DNA of 64,000 nucleotides from Bryobacterales bacterium (GCA_016713735.1 JADJOP010000013.1:186001-250000), one strand, 5' to 3'; counted from the stretch's first letter, positions 10,401-19,965 are shown. Program-made: numbers and translations. The notes: generated from the letters alone by a model not told the origin.

Positions 10401-11954
10401 TTTTCGCGAATTGCGAGGGCGCGGACGTACAACGGCTCGGCTTTGGCGTAGAGCCCTCGGGATTCATAGAGGGAGGCGAGGTTGTTAAGAGAGTTCGCGG
10501 TGTCAGGATGATCCGGTCCGAGTGCTTTTTCGCGAATGGCGAGAGCGCGGACGTGCAACGGCTCGGCCTTAGCGTAGTGCCCTCGGGATTCATGGAGGGA
10601 GGCGTGGTTGTTGAGGGAGATGGCGATGTCAGGATGATCCGGTCCGAGCGCATTTTCGCGAATGGCGAGGGCTCGGACATGCAAGGGCTCGGCCATGGCG
10701 TAGTGCCCTCGGGATTCATAGAGGGAGGCGAGGTTGTTGAGGGAGATCGCGGTGTTAGGGTGATCCGATCCAAGTGCATTTTCGCGAATGGCGAGGGCGC
10801 GGACGTGCAACGGCTCGGCCATGGCGTAGCGCCCTCGGGATTCATAGAGGGAGGCGAGGTTGTTGAGAGAGTTCGCGGTGTCAGGATGATCCGGTCCGAG
10901 CGCATTTTCGCGAATGGCGAGGGCGCGGACGAACAACGGCTCGGCCTTGGCATACTGCCCCTGAGATTTGTATAGGCCGGCGAGGTTGTTGAGGGAGTAC
11001 GCGGTGTCGGGGTGATCCTGTCCGAGCGCATTTTCGCGAATGGCGAGGGCGCGGACGTGCAACGGCTCGGCCTTAGCGTAGTGCCCTCGGGATTCATAGA
11101 GGGAGGCGAGGTTGCTCAGGGAGGTCGCGGTGTCAGGGTGATCCGGTCCGAGCGCCCTCTTACGAATGGCGAGAGCGCGGACGAACAACGGCTCGGCCTT
11201 GGCATACTGCCCCTGAGATTTGTATAGGCCGGCGAGGTTGTTGAGTGAGGTCGCGGTGTCAGGGTGATCCGGTCCGAGCGCTTTTTCGCGAATGGCGAGG
11301 GCGCGGACGTGCAACGGCTCGGCCTTGGCATAGCGCCCTTGGGATATGTAGAGCTCGGCAAGGTTGTTGAGAGAGGTTGCGGTGTAAGGGTGATTCGGCC
11401 CCAGCGCCTTTTCGCGGATGGCAAGCGCGCGCAGGATGAGCGGCTCCGGCCTTGGCGTACTGCCCCAGAGATTTGTATAGTCCGGCGAGGTTGTAGAGGG
11501 AGTATGCGGTGTCGGGGTGATCCGGCCCTAGCGCTTTCTCGCGGATGGCAAGCGCGCGCAGGACGAGCCGCTCGGCCTTGGCATAGTGGCCTTGCAGTTG
11601 ATAGAGGGCGGCGAGGTTGCTAACGGAGGTTTCGGTGTTGGGGTGGTCCAGCCCGAGCGCCTTTTCATAAAGACCGAGTGCACGCAGGTATAACGGCTCG
11701 GCCTTGGTGTAGTGCCCTTGGGACATATACAGTACGGCGAGGTCATTGAGGAATGTGGCGGTGTCAGAGTGATCCGGCCCGAGCTTTCTTTCCGACAACT
11801 CCAGCGCGCGAATCGCGACCTCCGTCGCCTGCGCGTACTTGCCTGCCTGATACAGCTCCACGCTTTGGCGCTGCAGTCCTTCGAGCTGTTCCTTCGTGCT
11901 CTGTTGCGCCACACACAGAACTGAACAAACAATCGAAAGTATCAAAGTGCGCAT
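7411..11954 (-). CDS. Giant exported TPR-CHAT protein A (about 22 TPR units, caspase-like C-terminus; frame broken)
   Basis: Read across three frame changes (near 11450, 10015 and 8090) this is one gene of about 1510 codons. The start MRTLILSIVCSVLCVAQQ is a Sec-type signal peptide, so export is predicted. Next come about 22 tetratricopeptide units of 42 residues (consensus RALAIREKALGPDHPDTA then SLNNLASLYESRGHYAKAEP), a linker, and a CHAT peptidase domain with the expected catalytic His (LHLATHGYY, His codon 7828-7830) and Cys (VLSACESG, Cys codon 7693-7695). CHAT domains are caspase-fold proteases. At the 8090 break this gene lacks one base present at the matching place in gene B, so a real mutation or a sequencing error are both possible. 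It starts 50 bases after gene B on the same strand. Confidence 0.85.
9960..11345. repeat. Near-identical 126-bp tandem repeats encoding TPR units
   Basis: Inside TPR-CHAT gene A about eleven consecutive 126-bp units differ by only a few bases each. On the plus strand each contains a GGCGAGGTTGTTGA-like core followed by GGTGATCCGGTCCGAGCGC. Units alternate between two flavours: LAGLYKSQGQYAKAEPL and LASLYESRGHYAKAEPL. Units towards both gene ends are more diverged. The pattern shows recent expansion of blocks of units by unequal exchange, and it is also a place where short-read assembly can collapse or miscount copies. Confidence 0.9.
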
Positions 11955-12003
11955 GCTCTTTAGGGGCTCAGATGTGGCGCGGCCCTCGCCCATCGTTTCT
12001 CAC

Positions 12004-14783
12004 TCACTCTCCCAATGGGCCGCTGTCTCCGTAGAGCACAAAAGCTGCCCAATAATACATGTCCAGCCCTTCGCGCGCCATCGCGAGTTGGGCCTGCCGG
12101 AGCGCTTCGCTCTTGGTCATGCCCGCGTCAAACAGGTTCCCGTAGAAGGCGACCATCAACTCCCTGGTCTTGACGTCGTCCACCGGCCACAGCGTAAGAA
12201 CCTGACTACGCGCTCCTGCCAGCGTTAAGGAGCGCTGGAGTCCAATGAGGCCGTCCGCGAAACTGACTTCACCCACTCCGGATTCGCACGCCGACAGCAC
12301 AGCCAACTGCGTACCAAGGAGCCGCAATTTAGCGACATCGTTCTGCGTCAGGATGTTTTGCGCAGACACATTGGCATCCTTGAGAGCCAGCCCCCCGCCG
12401 CTATTGGAGCGGTAGTAGCCGTGGGTGGCCAGATGCAGAATGCGCGGGGCGTTCATCTTGCCGAGGAGGAAGGACTTGGTCAACTGCTCCGGAGCGAGCA
12501 ACTGCGGTTTGGGGCGGATGATCTTGGCGACCGCTTCGACCTCCTCCCTGGCCCCAGGGAGGGGAGGAAAGACCAAGGAACCTGCGGCCGGTTCCCCACC
12601 GAAATCCGCAATGCCGGCGACCCTCGCTGGCTGCACGCTGTGGAGTGGCGCCCGCTGCATCAAGTCCCGCGCTGTGGCGATTGTGTGGAGTTGGAGCGTG
12701 GCCATTACCGGCTGACCGGAACCATCCTCAGGCAAAGCTCCCAGCGGAATCAACCGCAGGAGCCCATCGGGTGAGACGTACCATTCCGTGACAGCGGGGA
12801 TGAGCTTTCGAATGGGATCGACGACGGCGCGACGGATCTCTTGTGCGGCGGCTTTCGCCACCGCGCGATTCGGTGCGGAACTAATCGTGAAACGGAACCG
12901 CCGGATCGCTGTGTCGATTGCCTCAACGGGACCGAGATCGAGCCACTCGATGGAGCCCTTGGCGGTCAGGACATACGCCCCATAGCGAGCAGGCCCCAGC
13001 GTTTGCCATCGCGGACCGGCGCGTATAACTCGGAGTAGACGACGATCTCGATCAAAGCGGCCATCCCGAGGCGCTCGCGGACTTGGCTGGTAGAAGGAGT
13101 TGCAATCAATTCGCGGAATTCCAGGGAGCGCTGGGTCAGCTCCGCGACGAGCCGGTCCTCCTTCTCGAGCAAGTCGTCTCTGTGTTGGCGCTGTGCTTCG
13201 TTGGTGGGGCTGGCGAGCGGAGAGAGTTCATCCTGACGGGAATCCAACTCGGCCAACTTAACTTGCAAGTCGGGTTCGGAGCGTGACCGAAGGGCGTGGA
13301 TTGCCCCTGTGAATTCCTCCAGATTCCGAGCTTTGGATGCGACTAGGGTTTGGAGGCCGTGCTCTCGAATCGTTTGATTGTCACGTTGCAGCGAGATGAG
13401 GATTGAGAACTGAGTTTGTAGATTGCCTACGAAGGTCCTGCCGAGGCTGGCCCGACCGAAGCGTATGGACTTGTCAAAGTAGGCGAGGCGGTTGGGCCAG
13501 CCGTTGCGGAGGACGGTCTGCGCCTGTCGGGTCTTCGACCATTCGAGATAAAGCAGCGTTAGGTTGTCATGAGACAGGTTGGTGTTAGGATGATACGGCC
13601 CGACTGCTTTCTTGTGGAGGGCGAGCGCGCGCAGGTACAGCGGCTCGGCCTTGGCGTACTGCCCTTGGACCCGGTACAACTCAGCAAGGTTGTTGAGAGA
13701 GGCTGCGGTCTCGGGATGATCCGGTCCGAGCACTTTCTCGCGAATGGCCAGTGCGCGCAGGTACAACGGCTCGGCCTTAGTGTACTGTCCTTGGGATTCA
13801 TAGAGAGAGGCGAGGTTGTTGAGAGAGACCGCGGTGTCAGGATGATCCATCCCGACCGCCTTCTCGCAAATGTCGAGCGCGCGCAGGTACAGTGGCTCGG
13901 CCTTAGCGTACTGTGCTTGTGATTCATAGAGTGCGGCAAGGTTGACGAGGGAGATTGCAGTGAAGGGATGAACCGGCCCAAGAGCTTTCTCGAATATGGC
14001 GAGCGCCCGCAGGTACGGCGGTTCGGCCTTGGAGTACTGTCCTTGGGATTGGTAGAGGTCGGCGAGGTTGATGAGAGAGTTTGCGGTGTCGGGGTGATCC
14101 GGCCCGAGCGCTTTCTCGCGGATGGCGAGCGCCCGCAGGCCAAACGGCTCGGCCTTGGCGTATTGCCCTTGGGCTCGATAAACGAGGGTGAGGTTGCTGA
14201 GTGACCTCGCGATGTCGGAATGTTGCAGCCCGAGTGCATGCTCGTAAACAGCAACAGCGCGCAAGTAGAGCGGTTCGGCCTTGGTGTACTGCCCGCGGAC
14301 TCGGTAGAGCTCAGCGAGGTTGTTCAGGGTGGTCGCGGTGTCGAGGTGATCCGGCCCGAGCGCTTTCTCGCGGATGGCGAGTGCACGCAGGAGGTAGGGC
14401 TCGGCCTTGGCGTAGCGCCCCTGCAATTGATAGAGGGCGGCGGGATTGGTGAGCGCGGTTGCGGTGGCGGGATGATTCGGTCCGAGCTCCTTCTCGAATA
14501 TGGCGAGTGCACGCAGGTATAACGGCTCGGCCTTGGTGTAGTGCCCTTGGGACATATGGAGCACGGCGAGGTTACTCAAGGAAGTGGCGGTGTCGGCGTG
14601 ATCCGGCCCGAACTTTCTTTCCGACAACCCCAGCGCGCGGGCGGCGACCTCCGTCGCCTGCGCGTACTTGCCTGCCTGATACAGCTCCACGCTTTGGCGC
14701 TGCAGTCCTTCGAGCTGTTCCTTCGTGGTCTGTTGCGCCACACACAGAGCTGAACAGAGAAACGAAAGGATCAACGTGCGCAT
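12004..14783 (-). CDS. Exported TPR-CHAT protein B (about 10 TPR units; one frame break)
   Basis: Paralogue of protein A, about 926 codons. It begins MRTLILSFLCSALCVAQQ, again a Sec signal peptide. About ten 42-residue TPR units follow, more diverged from each other than in protein A, then a conserved middle region (TFVGNLQTQFSILISLQRDN; LEKEDRLVAELTQRS) and the CHAT domain with His in LHLATHGYY and Cys in VLSACESG. The frame changes near 12995, where this copy has four C where gene A has five, a homopolymer difference that suggests sequence error. The last 270 residues are almost identical to those of protein A, showing recent duplication or gene conversion. It starts 4 bases after the stop of the truncated paralogue. 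Confidence 0.85.
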
Positions 14784-14787
14784 ACTA

Positions 14788-14988
14788 TTAGATGCTCCGA
14801 TCCGGCCCGAACTTTCCTTCCGACAACTCCAGCGCACGGACGGAGACCCCGACTGCCTGAACATACTTGCCCGCCTGATACAGCACCACGGTTTGGCGCT
14901 GCAGCGCATCTAGCTGTTCCTTCGGTCTCTGTTGCGCCACGCACAGAGCGGCACAAACAGTCGAAAGGATTGACACGAGCACTCTCAT
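14788..14988 (-). pseudogene. Truncated N-terminus of a third TPR-CHAT paralogue (66 aa)
   Basis: MRVLVSILSTVCAALCVAQQ followed by the first TPR helix pair (LYQAGKYVQAVGVSVRALEL) and ending at GKFGPDRSI. The same N-terminal module opens proteins A and B, but here a stop comes exactly where the first full TPR unit should begin, and gene B starts 4 bases later. Its ATG overlaps the CHASE2 stop (ATGA). The simplest reading is a remnant left by recombination between tandem paralogues. Its signal peptide and overlap suggest it may still be translated as a small exported peptide. Confidence 0.65.
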
Positions 14989-16169
14989 AGTCGCTCTTGA
15001 CCTGGAACAGACCTCGCCCAGTGCTCACCCTTCTCCGCCGACGTCACCAATTGTTCCAATAGAACGCCAACTATGAGTGGGACTGTAGCCGTTTGGTACT
15101 CGCCAAACCAAAAGATGGCGAGGCTGGACATGAAAACCGCGACCGGCAACAATAGCACTGTAGCGATCGTCGCAGCCACGGGCCAGAGGAAATGGTGCAA
15201 AACGGCTACCGCCAAAGCCAGAAGGAGTTTTAAGACCCATTTGCAGATTGTAGGAAGGTGGCCGAGTCCCTGGGGATTGAGCGTTTCCTCAATCGACATC
15301 GCGACCAGCTCCGCGCCGTGCTTCGTACCCCAAGGCGAATCGTGCCGGTCCGAACCTGGGTAGAATCCCCCGACTACCACGATCTTGCCTTCGAGCCGTG
15401 GGTCCGTCTCATTCGTTCCGACGGCACACGAGGAAATGCTTAGGGGCGGCGGCGCTGTCACGAACTCTCTCAGGTTCATCGCAGCGAACCGGTAGTCTCT
15501 GCCGAAGGAAGGCTCGCGGGTTGCGTGGCACCCTGGCTTCTTGCCGGCGCAATAGATCTCTACGGTTTTTCCCGTGAGCGAAGGAGTCTCATACCCATTG
15601 ACATCAAGCGACATATACCAGCCGCGCACTGTGCCATCGACGCCCACCGGCATCCTGGCGATGCCTATGAACTTGGGAGCGTCGGCAAGGCGTCCTCCGA
15701 GGTAGCGACCGGGCATCAGGGACAACCTCCGACCGATCTGCTGCCAATCGGCATCAACGGCCCAAACCACAGGCACACCAAAATCAGGAGTTTGGTAAAC
15801 GATTCGAGAAGCTCTTTTCACTCGAAGTGTCGATATCGACGACGATTACCGCGGTTTCGACGCGGCCAAGCTACAGACCGCGTAGATGAGAGCGGGCCCG
15901 TTGACTGGTGTCTGGCCTCCCAGGATTGTTTCGTGGTCTTCCGCATCGATTCGAACGATGCGCGTGAACCTGCCGACCACCTTGTCCCGGGTCCGTAGGA
16001 GAATGTCGCCAAGCCACTTGGCAGGTGGCTCAAAAACTATGTTGTTGCCCAGCCAATCGCCCACGAGCAAGAGAACAGCGAGAACAAGAAGAAAACGCGG
16101 GCGCTGGACCTCTTGAGAGAGTTTGCCTCGTTTCCCGGGCGGAATAAGCTTGACGGTGGGCCATTTCAT
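14985..16169 (-). CDS. CHASE2-domain membrane protein (frame broken twice)
   Basis: About 395 codons from ATG 16169 (MKWPTVKLIPPGKRG), 10 bases after the upstream gene. Layout after joining: an N-terminal membrane anchor (FLLVLAVLLLVGDWLG), a CHASE2 extracytoplasmic sensor domain (VIVVDIDTSS; EGKIVVVGGFYPGSDRHDSP with GTKHGAELVAMSIE), then three C-terminal membrane helices between about nt 15250 and 15030. CHASE2 domains are periplasmic sensors of unknown ligands. There is no kinase or cyclase output domain after the helices. Frame changes lie near 15850 and 15805. Its stop overlaps the start of the truncated TPR ORF, so it belongs to the TPR-CHAT operon. Confidence 0.8.
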
Positions 16170-16179
16170 GCTGCTAGTG

Positions 16180-17091
16180 TTAGGGCTCCTGCCTGCCGCC
16201 CGCCGGCTCCGAGAGTTGGCGCCCAAGCCATACCAGATAGCTATCTAGCTCGTCCGGCGTGCTCTTCGGATCTGTGAGCAACGCACTCCAACTCACCATC
16301 ACCGAATCCAGCAACTCCGGCGTCCACGATTGGTGGGCGGAAAGTACAAACGTGGTGTTGCCTGTTCGTACCGGAACCGTGTCGCCGGGGAGAGGCTTGG
16401 CTTCGTAGATGACATGGAGCCCGCGCGGTAGGTTCCAGAAAACCTGCACTGGGTTGGCAGGGTCCAAGATGTAGGGTTTGGGGAGCGTTTCGCCACAATC
16501 GTTTCGTTCAGCATTACGGCACAGGTCCAGAGAAGGTGAGACACCGGGCGGCAGACCCTCGGGAAACAGAATCGAGACGTCGATATCCTGCCCCGCAGTG
16601 ATGATCGCTGCCTTCATCCGAAAGGTGCTGGCGGAAGGCGCGTTACGGAAGATACCCACGCGCGCAAGGGTCGGGGTCTGCGCGCCACTGCGCTGCTGGA
16701 AATCGCGAAACGAATCAATGAGCGGCTTACCCTTGAGTTGCTCCTCAAGTCGGGCGTGAATGTCCAAGAGTCGGATCGGATCCTTGCAGTTGAGAAGATC
16801 GCTGCAACGGAACGGAGGAATGCGGTCGCCAAGCACCCCTCTCAGGACGAGTTGGTCCTGGGCACTATGCTTGCCATCCTTGACATGGACCAGCACGCTG
16901 TCCGAACAGATGGAGGTGTTCTTGACGAGGTTGCGTTTGTAGGCATTGTCGCTGAAACTGCCGATCGTCGAGGGTTCCACGAACGCAACTTCGAGCTTCT
17001 TGTTCGCGCACGACTGACCACGGGAATCCACGGCCATTGCGCTGAAGGAAATCCCCAGCGTGAGTAGTTTCAGGCAAGCACGTCGTGTCAT
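16180..17091 (-). CDS. Exported protein of unknown function heading the CHASE2/TPR-CHAT operon
   Basis: 303 residues. The N-terminus MTRRACLKLLTLGISFSAMA has a twin arginine and a hydrophobic core and ends near DSRGQS, so export by Sec or possibly Tat is predicted. The mature part has six or more Cys (for example CSDLLNCKD and CRNAERNDCGE) and no domain I can name. It is intact. The stop lies 10 bases before the CHASE2 start, making it the first gene of a five-ORF leftward operon. It could provide a periplasmic partner for the CHASE2 sensor or for the exported CHAT proteins; that is inference from position only. Confidence 0.7.
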   Translation of the reverse strand: MTRRACLKLLTLGISFSAMAVDSRGQSCANKKLEVAFVEPSTIGSFSDNAYKRNLVKNTSICSDSVLVHVKDGKHSAQDQLVLRGVLGDRIPPFRCSDLLNCKDPIRLLDIHARLEEQLKGKPLIDSFRDFQQRSGAQTPTLARVGIFRNAPSASTFRMKAAIITAGQDIDVSILFPEGLPPGVSPSLDLCRNAERNDCGETLPKPYILDPANPVQVFWNLPRGLHVIYEAKPLPGDTVPVRTGNTTFVLSAHQSWTPELLDSVMVSWSALLTDPKSTPDELDSYLVWLGRQLSEPAGGRQEP

Positions 17092-17340
17092 TGCTTGCGA
17101 CCTCCCTCGCGTGCTGCTCTCAGTTTATCGCGAAAAGAGGAGGTCTTATCTACCAATTTTCTCTTGTCCGCAACGCCGCTCGCTCAATGCATACCCGTGA
17201 AAAACCACCGCGAATTCAATCCGATCGAATTTCCGGACGATGCGACGTGCCTCCAAGTGCGTGCTGCAGATTGCAGGAGAGCTTAACGCAGTAAGCGCAG
17301 TAAGCCCGATTTTCGTGGTTCCTGCAAGTTCTTGAAAAGA

Positions 17341-17394
17341 TGGAGCGGAGACCGGGGTCGAACCGGCGACGTCCAGCTTGGGAAGCTGGCACTC
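17341..17394 (-). pseudogene. 3' fragment of tRNA-Gly(CCC), likely att site
   Basis: Read on the minus strand the sequence has a perfect anticodon arm (CCAGC TTCCCAA GCTGG, anticodon CCC), T arm and 3' CCA, preceded by only the GAGTG of a D stem. The acceptor 5' strand and most of the D arm are missing and replaced by unrelated sequence. Such 3' halves are left at one end of elements integrated into tRNA genes. The integrase gene starts 113 bases away. No intact tRNA-Gly(CCC) is present in the window. Confidence 0.8.
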
Positions 17395-17506
17395 AAAGGG
17401 TCCATGCGATTCTAGTTAATAGACAGAAGGTCGCACAAATTTCAAAGCAAATTGATTGGTTTATGCCAATCTTGTGTGCCCTGTGTGCATGTGATAGCCT
17501 TCCCAC

Positions 17507-18709
17507 ATGCCAGGACAGATCATCAAACGCGGCGACCGTGTATGGCTCGTCCGCATTCCCCTCGGCCGTGAGGCCAACGGCACACGCAAATACCTGAACA
17601 AGACCATCCACGGCACGAAAAAGGATGCCGAGGCTTGGTCCACCAAGACGCTCCGCGATCGCGATGTGGGTGTCGCCGTCAAGGCAGCCCAGCAGACCAT
17701 TGACGAATTTCTCGACACCTGGCTGGAATCCTATGCCAAGCCGCGAATCAAGACGAAGACCTTCGAAGGCTACGAGTACACCCTGCGCCGCTACATCCGC
17801 CCCCGTTTGGGTAGCCGCCCGCTAGGCAAGCTCGCCACCGCGGAGATCCAAGCCGTTTACAACGATCTCTTCGAATCTGGTATCTCACCCCGAACGATTC
17901 AGTACGCCAACATGATCCTCAAGCAGGCGCTGAAGATCTCGATCGTGTGGCGCCTGACCGCATTTAACCCCTGCGAGGGCGTCACCGTACCCAGGCAGCA
18001 GCGCAAAGAAATGAAGGTGTTAAACCCTGACCAGGCGCGGCGCTTCCTTGCCTTCGCCCGCCAGGACAAGCACGCTGCCTTGTTCGAACTGGCGATCTCC
18101 ACCGGTCTGCGCCCATCGGAGTACTGCGCTCTGAAATGGTCCGATGTCGATCTTGAGAAGGGGCTGCTGAGCATCAACCGCAGCCTTGACTGGCTGCCGA
18201 GCGGCGGTTGGACGATAACCGACAACAAGACCAGCGGCAGCCGGCGCTCCGTAAAGTTGCCGGGCAACGTGGTGGCGGCCCTCGCCGCTCACAAGCGCCT
18301 CCAGGATGCCGAGCGAGTAGCATCGCACGACAACTGGCAGGACCTGGACATGATCTTCGCCAACGAGACCGGCGGCCCGCTTGACCGTCACAATATCGCC
18401 CGCCGTCATTTCCACCCGATCCTCAACGCGGCGGGGCTGGAGCGGATCCGTCTCTACGACCTCCGCCACACTGCGGCCACGCTCGCCCTTTCGGCCGGAA
18501 TCCCCATCAAAGTCGTCAGTGAGATGCTCGGGCACACGTCCACCGCCATGACGATGGATGTGTATTCTCACGTTTTGCCCCACATGCAGGACGAAGCGGC
18601 GCAAAAAATGGCCGCGATCCTGGGTGAGCAGCCGCGCGAAAACGCGTCGGAGGAGCTCGAACTGCACACAAAACGCACACAACGCTCGAGGACGAAGCCC
18701 CCAAATTGA
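17507..18709 (+). CDS. Tyrosine site-specific recombinase (phage-type integrase)
   Basis: 400 residues with an N-terminal SAM-like core-binding domain (about 65-150; TFEGYEYTLRRYIRPRLG) and a C-terminal catalytic domain. Catalytic residues: Arg202 in STGLRPSEY, Arg320 and His321 in LYDLRHTAATLAL, and nucleophile Tyr353 in MDVYSH. The usual first His of the HxxR box is Tyr, a common variant. It is intact. It lies between a tRNA-Gly 3' fragment (113 bases upstream) and an intact tRNA-Arg whose 3' end is 21 bases after the stop, so it once served an element integrated in one of these tRNA genes. No excisionase, relaxase or phage structural gene accompanies it. Confidence 0.93.
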   Translation: MPGQIIKRGDRVWLVRIPLGREANGTRKYLNKTIHGTKKDAEAWSTKTLRDRDVGVAVKAAQQTIDEFLDTWLESYAKPRIKTKTFEGYEYTLRRYIRPRLGSRPLGKLATAEIQAVYNDLFESGISPRTIQYANMILKQALKISIVWRLTAFNPCEGVTVPRQQRKEMKVLNPDQARRFLAFARQDKHAALFELAISTGLRPSEYCALKWSDVDLEKGLLSINRSLDWLPSGGWTITDNKTSGSRRSVKLPGNVVAALAAHKRLQDAERVASHDNWQDLDMIFANETGGPLDRHNIARRHFHPILNAAGLERIRLYDLRHTAATLALSAGIPIKVVSEMLGHTSTAMTMDVYSHVLPHMQDEAAQKMAAILGEQPRENASEELELHTKRTQRSRTKPPN

Positions 18710-18730
18710 CTGTAAGTGATTGAAAAGAAG

Positions 18731-18808
18731 TGGTACGCCCGAGAGGATTCGAACCTCTGGCCTTCTGCTCCGGAGGCAGACGCTCTATCCGGGCTGAGCT
18801 ACGGGCGC
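18731..18808 (-). tRNA. tRNA-Arg (anticodon CCG)
   Basis: Complete cloverleaf on the minus strand: acceptor GCGCCCG with CGGGCGT, D arm, anticodon arm TCTGC CTCCGGA GCAGA (CCG, reads CGG), T arm AGAGG TTCGAAT CCTCT and encoded CCA. Its 3' end faces the integrase gene 21 bases away, the usual geometry of an integration target. Confidence 0.95.
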
Positions 18809-19108
18809 GTACCCCATTATTGTAGCGCGATTCGGCGAAGTTGCAGGTGAGAGAATTCGAAAATGCCTGCAATCGTGGAAGTCGTCGTGCCCGCCTTGAA
18901 CCTCGCCGGGGCGATTGTACTCTCAACGGGCGGCGCCAGCGGTAGCGGTTGGGCGACAGCGGGTTTCGTTGGAGGGGCAGCGCGCCTGACCAATCGTAGG
19001 CTTCCAGTTCGGTGACGGCGGCGCCGAAATCGACCAGTTGGTCACTGCTCAGGTGGAGTAGATGGGCTTTGCAGGTCTCTGTAAAGCTCAGTCCGGGCCG
19101 CAAGGCAG
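18809..19108. other. Stretch between tRNA-Arg and the small ORF after rplK, no confident gene
   Basis: About 300 bases. A short minus-strand open stretch (ETCKAHLLHLSSDQLVDFGA and following) looks protein-like but has no clear start and runs into the tRNA gene; it may be a broken continuation of the small ORF at 19109-19354. Nothing else is recognisable, and rplA, expected after rplK, is not here. Confidence 0.4.
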
Positions 19109-19354
19109 CTAGTCCGCTGACTCTTCGTTTTCAGCGTAACCAGCGGCGGGCTCCGCCGCGACTGCGTGCCGACGGTTCCATTCGGCCCAGATGGCCCGCA
19201 TCATGTCGCCCGAGGAGTTGAAATTCTCCACGCGGCCCGCTTGCAGGTCGGCATCGGAGAGGGCTTCCTGCACCGCCACCAGCGGTGAGTCCGCGGCTAC
19301 CAGAGCAGGTATGGCGGATCGCATTGGCCCAGGGCTTCCCATTTCTTTCATCAT
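19109..19354 (-). CDS. Small hypothetical ORF downstream of rplK
   Basis: 81 residues, acidic, with no signal or membrane segment; ends GYAENEESAD. No family recognised. It occupies the place where rplA would be expected. The start context is poor and coding likelihood is moderate; sequence beyond its stop in a neighbouring frame (ELEAYDWSGALPLQ) might belong to the same protein if there is an indel. Confidence 0.35.
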   Translation of the reverse strand: MMKEMGSPGPMRSAIPALVAADSPLVAVQEALSDADLQAGRVENFNSSGDMMRAIWAEWNRRHAVAAEPAAGYAENEESAD

Positions 19355-19438
19355 TTTGGTTTCAGGCTGAGGGTGGTGTCAACCTGTCGCCACAAGGGTA
19401 GTATCGGTCAACGGGCGGTAAATCTTAAATGGGGGAGG

Positions 19439-19458
19439 AAGGCGCCCGCGTGCGCCTT
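19439..19458 (-). terminator. Stem-loop downstream of rplK
   Basis: On the minus strand AAGGCGC-ACGCGG-GCGCCTT forms a perfect 7-bp GC-rich stem about 75 bases after the rplK stop, followed by a pyrimidine-rich run (CCTCCCCCATTT). It could end the tuf-rplK transcript; the T-tract is weak, so termination is uncertain. Confidence 0.5.
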
Positions 19459-19533
19459 CATTCAGAATGACTTAGCAATGCAGGTACAAACGCAAGCCGC
19501 TTGTGACCGGCGGTTTCGCCTGGGGGCCGGAAG

Positions 19534-19965
19534 CTACAGGGCGATGTCGACGCCCATCGAACGGGCCGTGCCCTTCACCTGCTCCATCACCTTCTCCAGC
19601 TCGAACGAGTTCAGATCCACCATCTTGATTTTGGCGATCTCCTCAACCTGCTGGAGCGTGATCTTGCCCACCTTGTTGCGGTTGGGCTCGGCCGAGCCCT
19701 TGGCCAGGTTCACGGCGCGCTTGATGAGCACCGGCACCGGCGGGGTCTTGGTGATGAAGGTGAAGGAGCGGTCAGAGAAGACCGTGATCACCACGGGGAT
19801 GATCAGCCCTTCCTGGTCCTTGGCGGAGGTCTTGGCGTTGAAGGCCTTGCAGAACTCCATGATGTTGACGCCCTGCGGACCGAGGGCCGTACCCACCGGA
19901 GGAGCCGGGGTGGCCTTGCCGGCCGGAATCTGGAGCTTCACCATCGCTTGGACTTTTTTCGCCAT
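19534..19965 (-). CDS. rplK: 50S ribosomal protein L11
   Basis: 143 residues, the usual length. Seen: MAKKVQAMVKLQIPAGKATP, the proline-rich hinge PPVGTALGPQGVNIMEFCKA, and the C-terminal rRNA-binding region (GSAEPNRNKVGKITLQQVEE; VKGTARSMGVDI). L11 binds the GTPase-associated centre of 23S rRNA. It follows nusG by about 60 bases in the conserved secE-nusG-rplK order. The partner gene rplA, normally next, is missing in this window. Confidence 0.97.
   Translation of the reverse strand: MAKKVQAMVKLQIPAGKATPAPPVGTALGPQGVNIMEFCKAFNAKTSAKDQEGLIIPVVITVFSDRSFTFITKTPPVPVLIKRAVNLAKGSAEPNRNKVGKITLQQVEEIAKIKMVDLNSFELEKVMEQVKGTARSMGVDIAL

Noticed and set aside
9960..11345. Regular repeats that could be taken for a CRISPR array
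   Set aside because: Units are 126 bp, coding, without unique spacers; they are TPR codon repeats.
17341..17420. Complete tRNA-Gly gene
   Set aside because: The 5' acceptor strand and D arm are missing; only the 3' part is present.
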